From Peribolospora baueri (Eukaryota > Basidiomycota > Peribolosporomycetes > Peribolosporales > Peribolosporaceae), in NCBI GenBank assembly GCA_029717555.1, contig JAMDHS010000041.1, positions 62,001-126,000 on the forward strand: DNA of 64,000 nucleotides, in the 5' to 3' direction. Each line of letters starts with the position of its first letter. The first letter of the stretch is position 1. This document shows, one piece after another, positions 27,597 through 38,011 of this stretch. Position numbers and translations under genes: made by a program. The notes under the pieces were generated by a model. It made no database searches. It had not been told where the DNA came from and was given only the letters and a program-made list of their open reading frames with translations.

Positions 27597-29930
27597 CGGG
27601 GGTGTGGCCTCGTAGAGCGCTCGAGCACGAGCACACGAGCGTAGTAGAGACGGCACAGCGGCCCTGTTCATAACCGTGCTCGAACGGTTATCGTCAGGTT
27701 CTCACCTCTCGCTTAGTTTCGTCGTTCTGGAGTGCGTTTGAATATATACCCCACATCGACACATAATTACTTGGACGGGCAGGCGCCGGACGTGTGGCAT
27801 CGTCTAGGCACCAAGGGCATCCTTAGTCATTCGATTTTCGTCATGTCCATCCCACTCGCGTACATCGCGAGGCCGTGTAGGCCGAGATCAACAAGAAGGA
27901 CTGCATATGAGTCGATGAATCAACCGAGTCTCTTGAGCCCTACTAACTTACTACCGGAGTGCTGTGACCTCCGGCCCGCAGTCAGTTAATTGCCGAGGTG
28001 CGTGCGTGTATGGCAGTACACGGCTTTCATCGAATGAAAGGAGGTCGTATGCAAACGATTCGTCGTCCCAGTCCGCATACAGTCGCAGCCGCCATATGCT
28101 GACGAGTTTCGAGTCGACGTCGGGATCGCATGCTCCGCCTGTCTCGGGCGATCGAGTTACCCAGCCGCGGCGATCCTACCTCGCTCGCAGTCGACGGACG
28201 GTCCCTTCCGGCCCGCCCAGCCTAGTCCGTGCTTAGAACGAATGGACCATCTACGAATGCGGCTTCACGTCCCGTCTCGTCTCTCCTCTCCTTGATGGCA
28301 GGACGACGCCTGGTGGCCGTCCGACTCGAGGTTGAGTATGAAGGACTCGATCGAAAGCCCTGTCGGCTCGCCATTCAGGCCAAAAATGAAAGCGCCAACT
28401 TGGGAGAAAGGGCCAAGTGTGTATGCGCTTGCCTCACACTTCTCCCCGTGACTCGGAGCTGTCAAAGACAAGACATGAATGGCAGCAGAATGAAGAAATT
28501 ATGAAAATTGACGGACCCTTTGAGATGGTTTCGTTGCCGCCGCGCGGAGGTCAGCCCGAGCACGCCCTTTCTTCCCCCGCAGCCGCAGTCGCAGCCGCAG
28601 CAGCCGTCCCACTGGCTCCGCTCGCTCGCCTTGACAACGGCCGTGCGGACCATTTCACATCGGCCGGCCGGGATTCATGTGTCGTTCAAGCTGGACGTCG
28701 TTGGCCAAGATTTATACTATCTTGTGCTTCAAGCGCATACGCACGGGGGAGGACAAGGTACCATGGAGGCGAATGAGCGAGCGCAGAGCGGCGCTGCGTC
28801 GACAAGGCGCTTGCTTGTATCTCCGTAGAGTCTGGCTGACGCCATCGCCCGTCCACGCAGCTTCTACGCTGCTGCGTCATTGTCTCGACCGGTCATCGGT
28901 GGCTGGGCCGCTCTCTGTTTGGGCGTCTTGGTCTGCGCTGGCTGTCGGGATGGACACACATGGTTTTCAGAAGGAGAATGGGAGGAAGCGAGGGAGAGCG
29001 GTCGAACAGGGGAGCCCGATTGGGAAACGAGGGAGCGTGACGACGACCGGGAAAACAAAACGCGACGGCAGCTCCTCTCCATCCATCCTTTGACGCGCAC
29101 TCACTCAGCCCTGTCACCCTCGGATGTACAGCAGAGGCAACTCAACTGGTTGGCAGGTAGTAACGTTATTGTCGTCGTCCTGACTTTGTTTGCTTCGTTC
29201 GCCCTGCATCGCCTCCGTCGTCCAGTCATGTCAGGTCCCTTGTCCCGCCCAGCCCCTTTATAGACCCCGGTCGACCACCTTGTCCCAGCCCTCATTGCCT
29301 CTTCTCTCCCATCCCATACCCCGGACAGCTTGACGCTTCACCTCCCGTCCCCTTCTTCTCCCCTTTCGTTTCTTCGACGTCAGAAAAGAAGAGGTCTAGC
29401 TGGCTGGTCGTGAGTACCGTCGCGTCGCTGTCCGTCCTATTCTCCGCACTCCTTCATTCATGCGCAGTTCGCCGTGTTTGCTTCTGCGCACGGACCTGGG
29501 CGACATATGCGCGGCAGCACCAAAGTCAACCAGACCGCTCCGAGCTGACAGTTCCTCTTTGCTACTCCCTTCTTACCACTTCCCTCCCCTCGTCCTCGGC
29601 AGCTCCTGATATCCATAAAACAAAGACGTCTTCTTCTCTGCTTCATTCCCCTTCCAGTGCCACTGCATCTAACCCCCTCCAGCAGGACTGACCCCCGCTT
29701 CTCCCTACCTGCCCGTCGCCGTCTGTCCGGAACGACTCGACGCTCCTTTTGTTCGCTCACTCGCTTGCTCGGCACCAACTTGTCTGGTCCTAGCTTGACG
29801 CTACACATATAGAGGGACAGGCTTCCCATCACTTTCTTGCTTTCTTGACCCCGACGTTCATTCACATCCCTTTGAATCGCCACTCGCAAGCCCTCCCTCG
29901 CTTCTTTCCACCCCCTTCTCCATACTGACA
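27597..29930. other. Long intergenic region between COG2 and the aspartyl protease
   Basis: About 2.3 kb with no gene I can support. Short open frames on both strands have no recognisable family. Notable local sequence: an AT-rich AATATATAC at 27741-27749 just after COG2, a CAG/CCG-rich stretch near 28575-28610, and TTTATAGA near 29258-29265. No tRNA with convincing A and B boxes was found by eye. The protease promoter is at the right end. Confidence 0.45.
29804..29813 (+). promoter_or_regulatory. TATA-like box of the aspartyl protease gene
   Basis: ACATATAGAG lies about 120 bp upstream of the protease ATG in pyrimidine-rich DNA. Position and composition suit a core promoter with a ~90-nt leader; this is inference. 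Confidence 0.4.
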
Positions 29931-32900
29931 ATGGCCCCTCGCGCCACCGCCTTGCGCTCAAAGCGTTCCAGCCCGTTCTTTCTCTCCTTCGCCGCCCTCG
30001 TCGCTCTCGCCCTCCTCCTGGCAACCATCCCTTATCATGTGACCGCCTTTCCTCTCCACAAGCATCGCCACGTCTCTGCACGCGCGCTCGAAGAAACTCA
30101 AGCCGAGGCGCCCACGGCCTCGTCGTCGTTTGATCTGAGCGCGAGAGGCGTGACGATCCCGTTGAAAAAGCTGCAAGTCAGCCGCGGCATCCATGGTCAG
30201 ATGGTAAGTCCATGAGGGAGGGAATGTACACTCGGCTTGCGTATGCGCGTGATGAGTGAGAGTAGATGGAAGGACGGTGGGACGGGTGGAAGGGCGAGGA
30301 AGATTGGAGGATGGTAACCCAATTCGACCGGGCACACCTAGAGAGCGGATAGAAGTGCGGATGATGGGGCTCTCCTTCTCATAAGGCTCCTTCCCGTAAG
30401 GGTCGGTCCCTCGAAGGGAGAAACAGCTTCCCGCTGACGCCACATCGTCGTCTTTTTCACCCGGCAGTCGCTCCAACAACACCTCAATCGCGCCCGCGCT
30501 CGTCTGATCACCATGACCGTACGCTCTCCTGCCTCTCTCGTTCGTCGTGACGCCTCCGGCCTGAGCCTGGAAGACGAGCTTGCGCAACAGCGCCGCGCCG
30601 GCGAAGCTGCCCTGGCCCAGCGCAGGGACGACATCCTCTCGGGTCGCAACCTGGAGCGCCTCACCCCCGTAGGCCCGGCGCTACCGCTTGAGCAGAAGCG
30701 CTCGAACCCTCGTCTCGGTCACGCTGCCAGCACGGCCGTGACAACGGGCGAGCGCGGCTTGCTCGCAGTCAGCGAGTGGCTCAAGCGTCGCATTGTGGGA
30801 AGCCAGCCGGTGGAGGTGGACGAGACGCAGCTTCAGCAACTCGCGGCCGTACGCGGCTCCAGCTCGCCCGGCGCCGCTGCGTCCCAAGCGTCTGGTGCTG
30901 ACGAGGGCAACACCGCCGGCTTTTCCAATGCCGACCTACAGGCTGCCAACAACGGTGGCCTCACACCGTCCACCAACCCCACCGCTTCTGGCTCCCTGGG
31001 TTTGGAGATCGAGGTCAGTCTGGTGTTGCATGCAGGCTCGGCTGCCTGTTTATGACGTTTGTGTTGAACTTGACGTCTTTGTGTGCCCATTTTTTTTAAC
31101 CGCAGGCCAACGACGTGGGTTATATCGCCCCCGTTCAGATGGGGAGCTCCAAAACTCAATTCCTCATGCTGGTACGTCGCTTTCTGTCTTCCCTTGCCGT
31201 CAACCTCTCGACGTTTGTCAGTGCCATCTGTATCTGTTGCTGACGCGTCCCTCTCCTTTCGCCCCGCCATTTCCAATGACACAGATGGACTCTGGTTCCG
31301 CGGACACTTGGTGAGAGCCTGACGGATGACATTTGACCCCTCCAACGATGAACGTGAGCGCAAGTCCTCCATCCTGACTTGAATGTGCTGACCTTTGCCT
31401 CTGCGCCCTTGTCTAAATCGCAGGGTTTCCGGAGGCAACTGCAATTCGTGCGGCCCGCACAACGTGTTGGGCGCCAAGACTTCTACGTCCTTCCAGAACT
31501 CCAACACGCCCTTCTCTGTCACGTACGGCACCGGTAATGTCAACGGTACGCTTTGCAGGGACGACATGACCATCGCTGGCATGACTCTTAAAGCTCATAT
31601 CTTCGGGTAAGTCCCGCTTGGGATCGGTCTCTCGGTCTCGGTTGGCGTCCTTGTTGTTCACTTAAAAGCCGATCACCGATTATCTCGCGGATTTACGTGT
31701 TTGGTGGGGACTCCATAGGACCACCACTAAAGAATCGCCCGACTTTGGTGCCAGCGATGTGCCTTTCGATGGTTTGATGGGCCTGGCTAAATCTTCGTTG
31801 TCCGAACAGCGCACGGCCACGCCGATCGAGTCGCTGGCGGTGAACAACCTCGTCTCGCAGCCCGTGATGGGCTATAAATTGGGCCGCGTTGCCGACGGTA
31901 GCGACGGTGAGATCACCTTTGGCGGCGTAGACACGACCAAGTTCACCGGACAGCTCGTCGAAGTGGACAACGTCAGCCAGCAGGGCTTCTGGGAGGCCAA
32001 TGTGGACGGCTTCAGTGTGGATGGCAAGGACGTCGGTCTCAAAGGGCGGACTGCGATTCTCGACACCGGCACCTCGCTCATCGTTGCCCCTCACAAAGAC
32101 GCCCAGACCATTCACGCCGCCATTCCTGGCTCAAAGTCGGACGGCCAGGGCGGCTTTACCGTTCCGTGCACGACGAGCGCAAAGGTCGCTTTGACAATAG
32201 GCGGCCAGGCCTTCAACATTGACCCGAGGGACCTCGCTTTCCTTCCGGTTAACACGAACGATCTGACGGGTGACGTGAGTAGGCGATGTGCAGAGTCATC
32301 GCGAGGACCCCGCGCTGATCGCCCGATTCGGTCTCTTGCCTTCCCTAACCATCGTTCGCCAGTGCACGTCCGGCATCTCTGCGGGTGAGATTGGCGGTGC
32401 ACAGGAATGGCTCGTGGGAGATGTCTTCTTGAAGAGCGTAAGTCTTATCGTGCCCGGCAATCTCGCCCTAGGCTTTCGCGGCGCTCACCCCCCTTCCCTC
32501 TGGCCCCCCACGTAGGTCTACTTCGCCACCAATGTCAACTCCAACACTATTGGCCTCGCACCTTCGGTACAAAAGACCACCGCCGCCACAGGGCGTTAGT
32601 GCCGCTTCCCCTTCCCTTGGGCATGGTCAGACCTCCCCAATCCCCCCACCTTGCCACTCTCATCCCACGCGCGATCTCTTTGGCTTACGAACCGCACGTC
32701 GGCTTTTGCGTCCTTCTTCGCTGCCACAGAATCCGGTAAACAAGCGACCGCCAACGCTGCGATCGCCAATGGTACGTCCGTCAAGAATTTCCCCGTGGAG
32801 GCGCTCACGACCAACGAGGGCGCCAAGTCTTCAGCGTCCCCGTCCGTCCGGTCGGCCGTCTCGTCCCTCAACGGACTCGCTTCGCTTCTCGTAGCTAACT

Positions 32901-32932
32901 TGGCCGTGGCGATTTGGTTGGTTGCGGCTTAG
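29931..32932 (+). CDS. GPI-anchored aspartyl protease (pepsin family A1, yapsin-like)
   Basis: Nine exons: 29931-30203, 30468-31013, 31106-31171, 31285-31310, 31424-31606, 31719-32274, 32363-32437, 32516-32594, 32730-32932; 668 residues in frame. A hydrophobic signal sequence (FAALVALALLLATIPYHVTA) is followed by a long propeptide to about residue 272. The two catalytic aspartates are in MDSGSADTW (D297) and ILDTGTSLI (D480), the usual spacing for the two lobes. Flap-region YGTGNVNG and a Cys pair (GNCNSC) are present. The protein ends with a Ser-rich spacer and a hydrophobic tail (ASLLVANLAVAIWLVAA) that reads as a GPI-attachment signal, reached only by splicing 32594 to 32730; reading through that donor would stop at once and give a secreted form. 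Expected place: plasma membrane or wall. The ~230-residue propeptide is unusually long. Confidence 0.93.
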
Positions 32933-33801
32933 GGAGAAGGAAGGAACCCCGCAATGTAACATAAGCTTTTGACGCCCCCATCCCTCGCTCGGGACACCTT
33001 TGCGTGGCCCGTTCCATTTTTTTGTCGTCGTTTCGTGTCGCTATTCGTTGAATAGGGCTGCCGCCGTCAGTGGTATTCATCGCACGCGCGCGCCTGTATT
33101 TTGCCATATGAACGCCTGCAACGGCCCATCCTACCTACCTTCCTACCTTCCTTTGCACACCTCTCCCCGCCAAAGTGACCGACCGCAGTTTGTCCTCCCC
33201 CGTTCCGGTGCCGCAAACGGGAACGCCACTTGGGCAAAGGCAAGATGTCGGTCTTCAAGTCGGTCGGGCCTACGACCTTCTTGCAAAGCGGTTGAGGTTC
33301 AGCATGGGCCGAGGGCGATCAGCCGGAGGTGCCCCAATCGGCGGCCACCTCGTGTCGTTCGTCCGCGTACCACTGCCGCCTAGCGCTTTTTATTTCATAG
33401 GACCGCTTGAAAGGAAGGAAGAGTCGGCCGTCGTGACTACATGTGGGCTGGGAATGCGCATGGCAAAGTCATTGACAAGGTCGGGCTGACTCGCAGAACA
33501 AAAAAAGCACTCCACCGAGCCCTGCCAGTCCTGTCCGTAGCGTGTAGCGACAACAAACGGACTGACCGAGCACCCGAACGATGAATTAGCAAAGCGCGCT
33601 CTGCTCCCGTTCTGTCCCTTCACCATTTGTTGACGTCTATACTAAGAATCGTCAGATGTCCGTGACGCTTGGGGCACAAATGCACAGGGTTGGCTTGCTC
33701 CAGGGCGGCCCCGGGAGTCGAAGTCGAACGCGAGTTCAAATCCAGGTCTGGATAGATCCTCATTCCTCTGTCCTCGGAACCGTTCGAGATCGTCCTTCGC
33801 G
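32933..33801. other. Convergent intergenic region downstream of the protease
   Basis: Contains the protease 3' end and the 3' end of the next minus gene. A possible last exon of that gene lies here (minus, near 33649-33635; see its entry). Otherwise I see only short open frames without support. Confidence 0.45.
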
Positions 33802-35037
33802 TCAACTGGGCATTTCCGAAGCAGGCTCACCGCTGACGGCGTTGTATTTCGCCCAATAGTCCTCCTCTTCCTTCTTCGCCTTAGCCCTCGCTTCGTCCGC
33901 GTCGTCCATTTGGGAGACGTCTGGACCCGCCCCTTCTCCGTCACCACCCTCATCATCATCGCTCCAACCAGCCCAGAAGTCGTCGGCAGTCTGGATGAGT
34001 TCGCTGCTAGCTCTCCGTGAGTCCTCCGCGCCAGGGACCGTTCCGTCCATGCCCAACAACGAACTCATACCAGGACCTGTCTCGTCGGCGCGCGGACTTT
34101 TGGCATCCTCAATGGAGCTCAGCTGGTCACTCCACTCTTGTGTTGACGTTGCCATGGCCGGCCAGCTGAGCAATGAGGAAGTGGGAGCCAAGTCCGCGAG
34201 GGCAAACGCGGGTACTGGTGGAGTTGGAGAAATGGTCCCATCGGAGCTAACGTTGAAGGCGCTATCATCGACGGGACCTAAGGCCCATGGAGAGGCTGAT
34301 GATGAAGGACTCGGAGCCCAAGGATCCAAAGAAGCGGATCGAGCGTGTCCTGACGCCTCTGTCGGTGTGGCGTACCAAGTCCCGGGCAAAGTGGACGAGA
34401 GATGGAGGTCATCATACTTCCAGCTCGCCTCCAGTTCCGCCGAGGTTGTCGGGTGCTCGTCTATCACTGATATGCCGTCCATGGTGGCATCCTGTCCCGT
34501 TCCTAAAGCTGAACTGCCGATTCCGGCGGCGGTAGCGGCTGCCAGCAAAGCATGGGGCTCCGTAGACTCGTCCTCCCAGACGAGCACGAGCTCCAGGGCA
34601 GCGTCCTCATCGTCGATCTTGTCTTGCACACCGATCCTCGCCTCCGCTCCCAACGGGACAGAAGCCTTAAAAATGCCCTCCTCTGGACACGAAAACTTCG
34701 GTGCGCCAACGACGTCCTCTCCGTGCACCTCCACCTCCACCCGCAGCAAGCGCACTCTATCCCACACCGCTTCGCGCCTGCCCAATGAAACCTCCCCCGC
34801 TTCACTGACGCTCCCTCCTTGCGCCGCCACGCCTTCTTCCGCACCAGAAACGAGGTACACTTCGGGTGCATCAGAGGGATCGACGGGGACGAAGTGCTGT
34901 CGGGCTCGAAACGCGCCAGAGACGAGCGAGGAGGGCAGGTAAGGCGGGACGGAGACGAGGTGAGGGAGGAGGCGGAGCGCCGCCTGGCGGGCGCTTGAGG
35001 CCCACGCGGGAGGAGGAGCTGTCGGCGCCGAGGTCAT
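33802..35037 (-). CDS. Unknown fungal protein with acidic tryptophan motifs at the C-terminus
   Basis: One open exon of 411 residues. The first ~190 residues look folded, with a beta-rich stretch (RVEVEVHGEDVVGAPKFSCP, then LELVLVWEDES). The middle is Ser/Thr/Pro/Ala-rich. The end has two short tryptophan motifs in acidic surroundings, ADDFWAGWSDDDE and EEDYWAKYNAV, which resemble short linear motifs seen at the ends of some unnamed fungal proteins, as far as I recall. No signal peptide or membrane segment. The stop used here (after SEMPS) lies beyond a good donor (GTGAGC at about 33826). Splicing that donor to the acceptor before 33649 would end the protein with VSDVNKW instead. I cannot choose between them. 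I do not recognise the family or a function. Confidence 0.7.
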   Translation of the reverse strand: MTSAPTAPPPAWASSARQAALRLLPHLVSVPPYLPSSLVSGAFRARQHFVPVDPSDAPEVYLVSGAEEGVAAQGGSVSEAGEVSLGRREAVWDRVRLLRVEVEVHGEDVVGAPKFSCPEEGIFKASVPLGAEARIGVQDKIDDEDAALELVLVWEDESTEPHALLAAATAAGIGSSALGTGQDATMDGISVIDEHPTTSAELEASWKYDDLHLSSTLPGTWYATPTEASGHARSASLDPWAPSPSSSASPWALGPVDDSAFNVSSDGTISPTPPVPAFALADLAPTSSLLSWPAMATSTQEWSDQLSSIEDAKSPRADETGPGMSSLLGMDGTVPGAEDSRRASSELIQTADDFWAGWSDDDEGGDGEGAGPDVSQMDDADEARAKAKKEEEDYWAKYNAVSGEPASEMPS

Positions 35038-35579
35038 GTCGCACAGTACCAGTTAGCTAGTCGTCTTCGAGCGGGCGATCAGTTGAAGTTGACCTGACGG
35101 CATGTCAAGAATGATGGCTCTTCGTTCCTCTTCCGAGCCAGACTTGTAGTTGTTCTCCGTTACTACATCCGCTTACACCCGGCGCGCACGGGCCCCCTCA
35201 TGTGATCGGACGAGCGTAAGGAAAGGCTCGAAGGGACGACGTACAGGCAATCGTCATTTCATCAAGGGTCGACTAGAACACAAAGCGACACAGACAGGCA
35301 AGCTGCCAACGATAGATCATGTGGGTAGAGACGGATTGAAACAAAGGGTCAAAGGGAAATGAACACAGACACGAGGCCGGTAAACGGCCGCGAGATGATG
35401 AGGACAAAAGCCAGGATGAAGGAAGATAAAGCAGTAGGGAGCGTGCGTGCGACTTCCGCTCGAGACGTGGAGGTCAAGAGTTGAATGAACAGAGTATAGA
35501 CGAACAGAGCCAAGAGTAAGCGAAATCAAGTCGCGGGGAAGGGGTTGCAAAAACCCATGATTGAGGCGGGCGATGGCCG
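35038..35579. other. Intergenic region between two minus-strand genes
   Basis: About 540 bp holding the 3' end of the probable mitochondrial gene and the promoter of the unknown gene at 33802-35037. No gene, repeat or clear promoter motif seen. Confidence 0.45.
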
Positions 35580-37742
35580 TCAGAGCAAGAAAATGGACCT
35601 CCTAGACTCAGTCTGGAGCCTCTCCAGCTCATGGTTGACTATGGTCATATCGACCTGTGAGGCATCATATCCACCTGCGGAGCCAGGTAAGTCATAAGAA
35701 GACAAGGCCGATGCCGAGGAGACGGCGCGAGGAGACGGAGCCAGGGAAGACCAACCAGTGCTGCTGACGCTGGCGTCGTACATAGCTTCGTCGGAGTCGA
35801 ACGCTCTTGGCGAGGAATGTAGCGAGGTGCTGCCGAGGAGGCGAGGGGACGGAAGACTGGTGCCGTCACCGCCCCAGGCAGATGCGCTTGCGTCCAAAGC
35901 CACCGAAGCCCAGCGCTCTTCGCCGCTGTGTGGGCCACCGGCAAGGACAAGGCCGGAAGCAGACGTGGGGGAAGGCGAAAGGTTGAGAGACGGCATGATC
36001 ATCCCGTCCGGGTCGCTCTCGTGCATGCCTTCAAGGCCGAGACCTATGACACTCTCAACCTCTGCCTCTTCCTCACTCGCAGGGAACATCGACATCGGCT
36101 CCGACTTGACTGAGGGAGAAGCGCTGAACGCGACCATCCAAGCGTCGCTGTGGCTTGGGGGAGAAGTGACCATTGGAGAGGCGACCGGGGATAGCGAGGC
36201 ATATACGTCTTCCCAATCGGTCGCCACCGGCGGAGCTAAGGCTGTAGGAGACTTGTCCGGCGACTCGGACGGATGGTCGGAAGACGAAGGAGGGGAGAGA
36301 GAGTGACGGATTACACTCTCCACTGCGCTCTCTTCTTCCTCCGTTGTGCTGATCCCACCACTGCTCGATCGCCGAGAAAGACCGTCGGAGCGGGAAGCGG
36401 ACGTCTTGACCTCGACGATTTCGAACCATCTTCCGTTCCTGGCGCTTGTATCATCGACCCAAGAGCGTCCCAGCAATTGCTTGACCTGAGCCTTAGTGCT
36501 TCCTTTGAAGCTGACTCTCACAGCGAACCCATGTCCACCATTGGGCTGACCGGAGTTAGTGTCAAGGAGGTCCAACGGCGAATTGTCGTGTATGCCCGCT
36601 GGGCCCACCAGAGCCACCTGGACGCCCTCCAGCCCCAGCACGCCCGTGTCCTCCAGCCGTCGTACTATGCCGCCCACGCGAGCGGCGTGCGTCTCGTACG
36701 CTTGATGCAGCTGGTAGAGGTCGTGCACTAGCGAGGCGGATACCAGAGGGTCATCACGGGCAGCAAAATCGCCTGCACCACTGTGTAGGGAGGAGAGACC
36801 AGAGGCGTTGGAGGAGAGCAGGGCAGCCAAGCAGGGGTCGAGAGGAATGAGAACGTGTGTGGTCACTTCTCCCAACGACTCGTCGGCCGCGGGGGCCTGG
36901 GAAGACTGGGGGGGCTTGAAGAAGTGCTTGAGTGCTTTCTCCTTGCGAGCACGTCGGACGTCCTCCTTGCTCGTGACGTCGGCGGCAGAAGTGCACCCAT
37001 AGACGAACGACGACGTGCGTGCGTTCATCCGCCTGGCCTTCTCGGGCGTGCCACCAACATTAACGCTTTCCTTGCCAAAAGGCTTGCCGGCAACACGGCC
37101 CTGACGAGCGCGTTTCATTTTGCCAAACTTCTCGGCCTCATCCTCTGCCTCATCAGCGAGAGCTCGCAAAGTGAGGGGAGCATTGTGTACGAGGTTTTGG
37201 AAGATGGGGCGGGAAGAAGTGAAGGTTCGGGCGGTTCCTAGGCCCACTTGTCCGATGCCGCGAGAGACAGCCGAGGGAACCGGAAGACGAGGGCCGAAGC
37301 GAACCGCTCCTCCGCCGAGACGATTAGCTGCGCCAGCAAAAGAAGGTCTGGCTGCCGAACCGAAGCCACGGAAGGCAAAGGCATGCGCAGGAGCGTGAGC
37401 GCCGCCGCCAACGGTACGGCCAGAGGCAGACGAGGCGACGGTGCGGAAAACGGGCGCGACGAATTGAAGCAAGCTTCTGAAACGACCCGTGAGCCTCTGA
37501 GCGAAGGTGCGCGGTGCCGCGGATGCGCTATAAGCCCTCACAGAGGCAAGATTGCGGCGAGATTGTGGTTGAAGATTCGATTGGGATTGTAGCTGTGGAC
37601 GAGCCGTTGTCGATGACCGTCCCGGGCCGAGCCCTGGCACCGTTCGTCCCACGCCAGCATGATGCTGAGCATGAGCGGCGGCTCGTCCGGGGGCCTTGAG
37701 CGCTGGCCCCGCCACGCGGGCGAGGGTCGCGCTGGGCAGCAT
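35580..37742 (-). CDS. Unknown protein with a very long basic N-terminus, probably mitochondrial
   Basis: One uninterrupted exon of 720 residues, unusual in this intron-rich window. The first 196 residues contain no Asp or Glu and many Arg, Ala and Ser, as in a mitochondrial presequence; the stretch RTFTSSRPIFQNLVHNAPL looks like a cleavage-region motif of the type seen in fungal mitochondrial precursors. A central region (~290-450) may be folded, with THVLIPLDPCLAALLSS, LVHDLYQLHQAYETHAARVG and GHGFAVRVSFKGSTKAQVKQ. The C-terminal ~270 residues are Ser/Pro/Asp-rich and low in complexity. I recall similar N-termini in unnamed fungal proteins but cannot name a family. It is divergent from the CYC2-like gene with 269 bp between start codons. 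Confidence 0.75.
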   Translation of the reverse strand: MLPSATLARVAGPALKAPGRAAAHAQHHAGVGRTVPGLGPGRSSTTARPQLQSQSNLQPQSRRNLASVRAYSASAAPRTFAQRLTGRFRSLLQFVAPVFRTVASSASGRTVGGGAHAPAHAFAFRGFGSAARPSFAGAANRLGGGAVRFGPRLPVPSAVSRGIGQVGLGTARTFTSSRPIFQNLVHNAPLTLRALADEAEDEAEKFGKMKRARQGRVAGKPFGKESVNVGGTPEKARRMNARTSSFVYGCTSAADVTSKEDVRRARKEKALKHFFKPPQSSQAPAADESLGEVTTHVLIPLDPCLAALLSSNASGLSSLHSGAGDFAARDDPLVSASLVHDLYQLHQAYETHAARVGGIVRRLEDTGVLGLEGVQVALVGPAGIHDNSPLDLLDTNSGQPNGGHGFAVRVSFKGSTKAQVKQLLGRSWVDDTSARNGRWFEIVEVKTSASRSDGLSRRSSSGGISTTEEEESAVESVIRHSLSPPSSSDHPSESPDKSPTALAPPVATDWEDVYASLSPVASPMVTSPPSHSDAWMVAFSASPSVKSEPMSMFPASEEEAEVESVIGLGLEGMHESDPDGMIMPSLNLSPSPTSASGLVLAGGPHSGEERWASVALDASASAWGGDGTSLPSPRLLGSTSLHSSPRAFDSDEAMYDASVSSTGWSSLAPSPRAVSSASALSSYDLPGSAGGYDASQVDMTIVNHELERLQTESRRSIFLL

Positions 37743-38011
37743 TCCGAAGAGAAGCTCGCTGCTCGAGCACAGAAGATGCGAGGTGGGAAACAGGCCAGTC
37801 GAAGAGGGAAAGACGAAGAATCGGTGAGGTGCTACTGGAAGAGGACAAGAGGTGGCGAAGCTCGAATGGGCCGACCTTTTATCAGTAGTCGCCGGGGTCG
37901 ATGATCGCGGCTATCCCCGCGCATGGCCGCCCCCATGGCACGTGAACGCGCGTCGTTTCGACCTCGGCCGGCACAGGTCCTCCCCTCCTGCCGCAGCCTT
38001 TGCCGGCAGGC
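37743..38011. promoter_or_regulatory. Bidirectional promoter of two mitochondrial-type genes
   Basis: Only 269 bp lie between the two ATGs. A CACGTG (bHLH/Cbf1-type core) sits at 37939-37944. The short spacing means shared control is likely; both products have basic N-termini suited to mitochondrial import. Confidence 0.5.

Noticed and set aside
28265-28471. 68-codon open frame on minus in the COG2-protease interval
   Set aside because: Short, isolated and without recognisable domain or promoter context.
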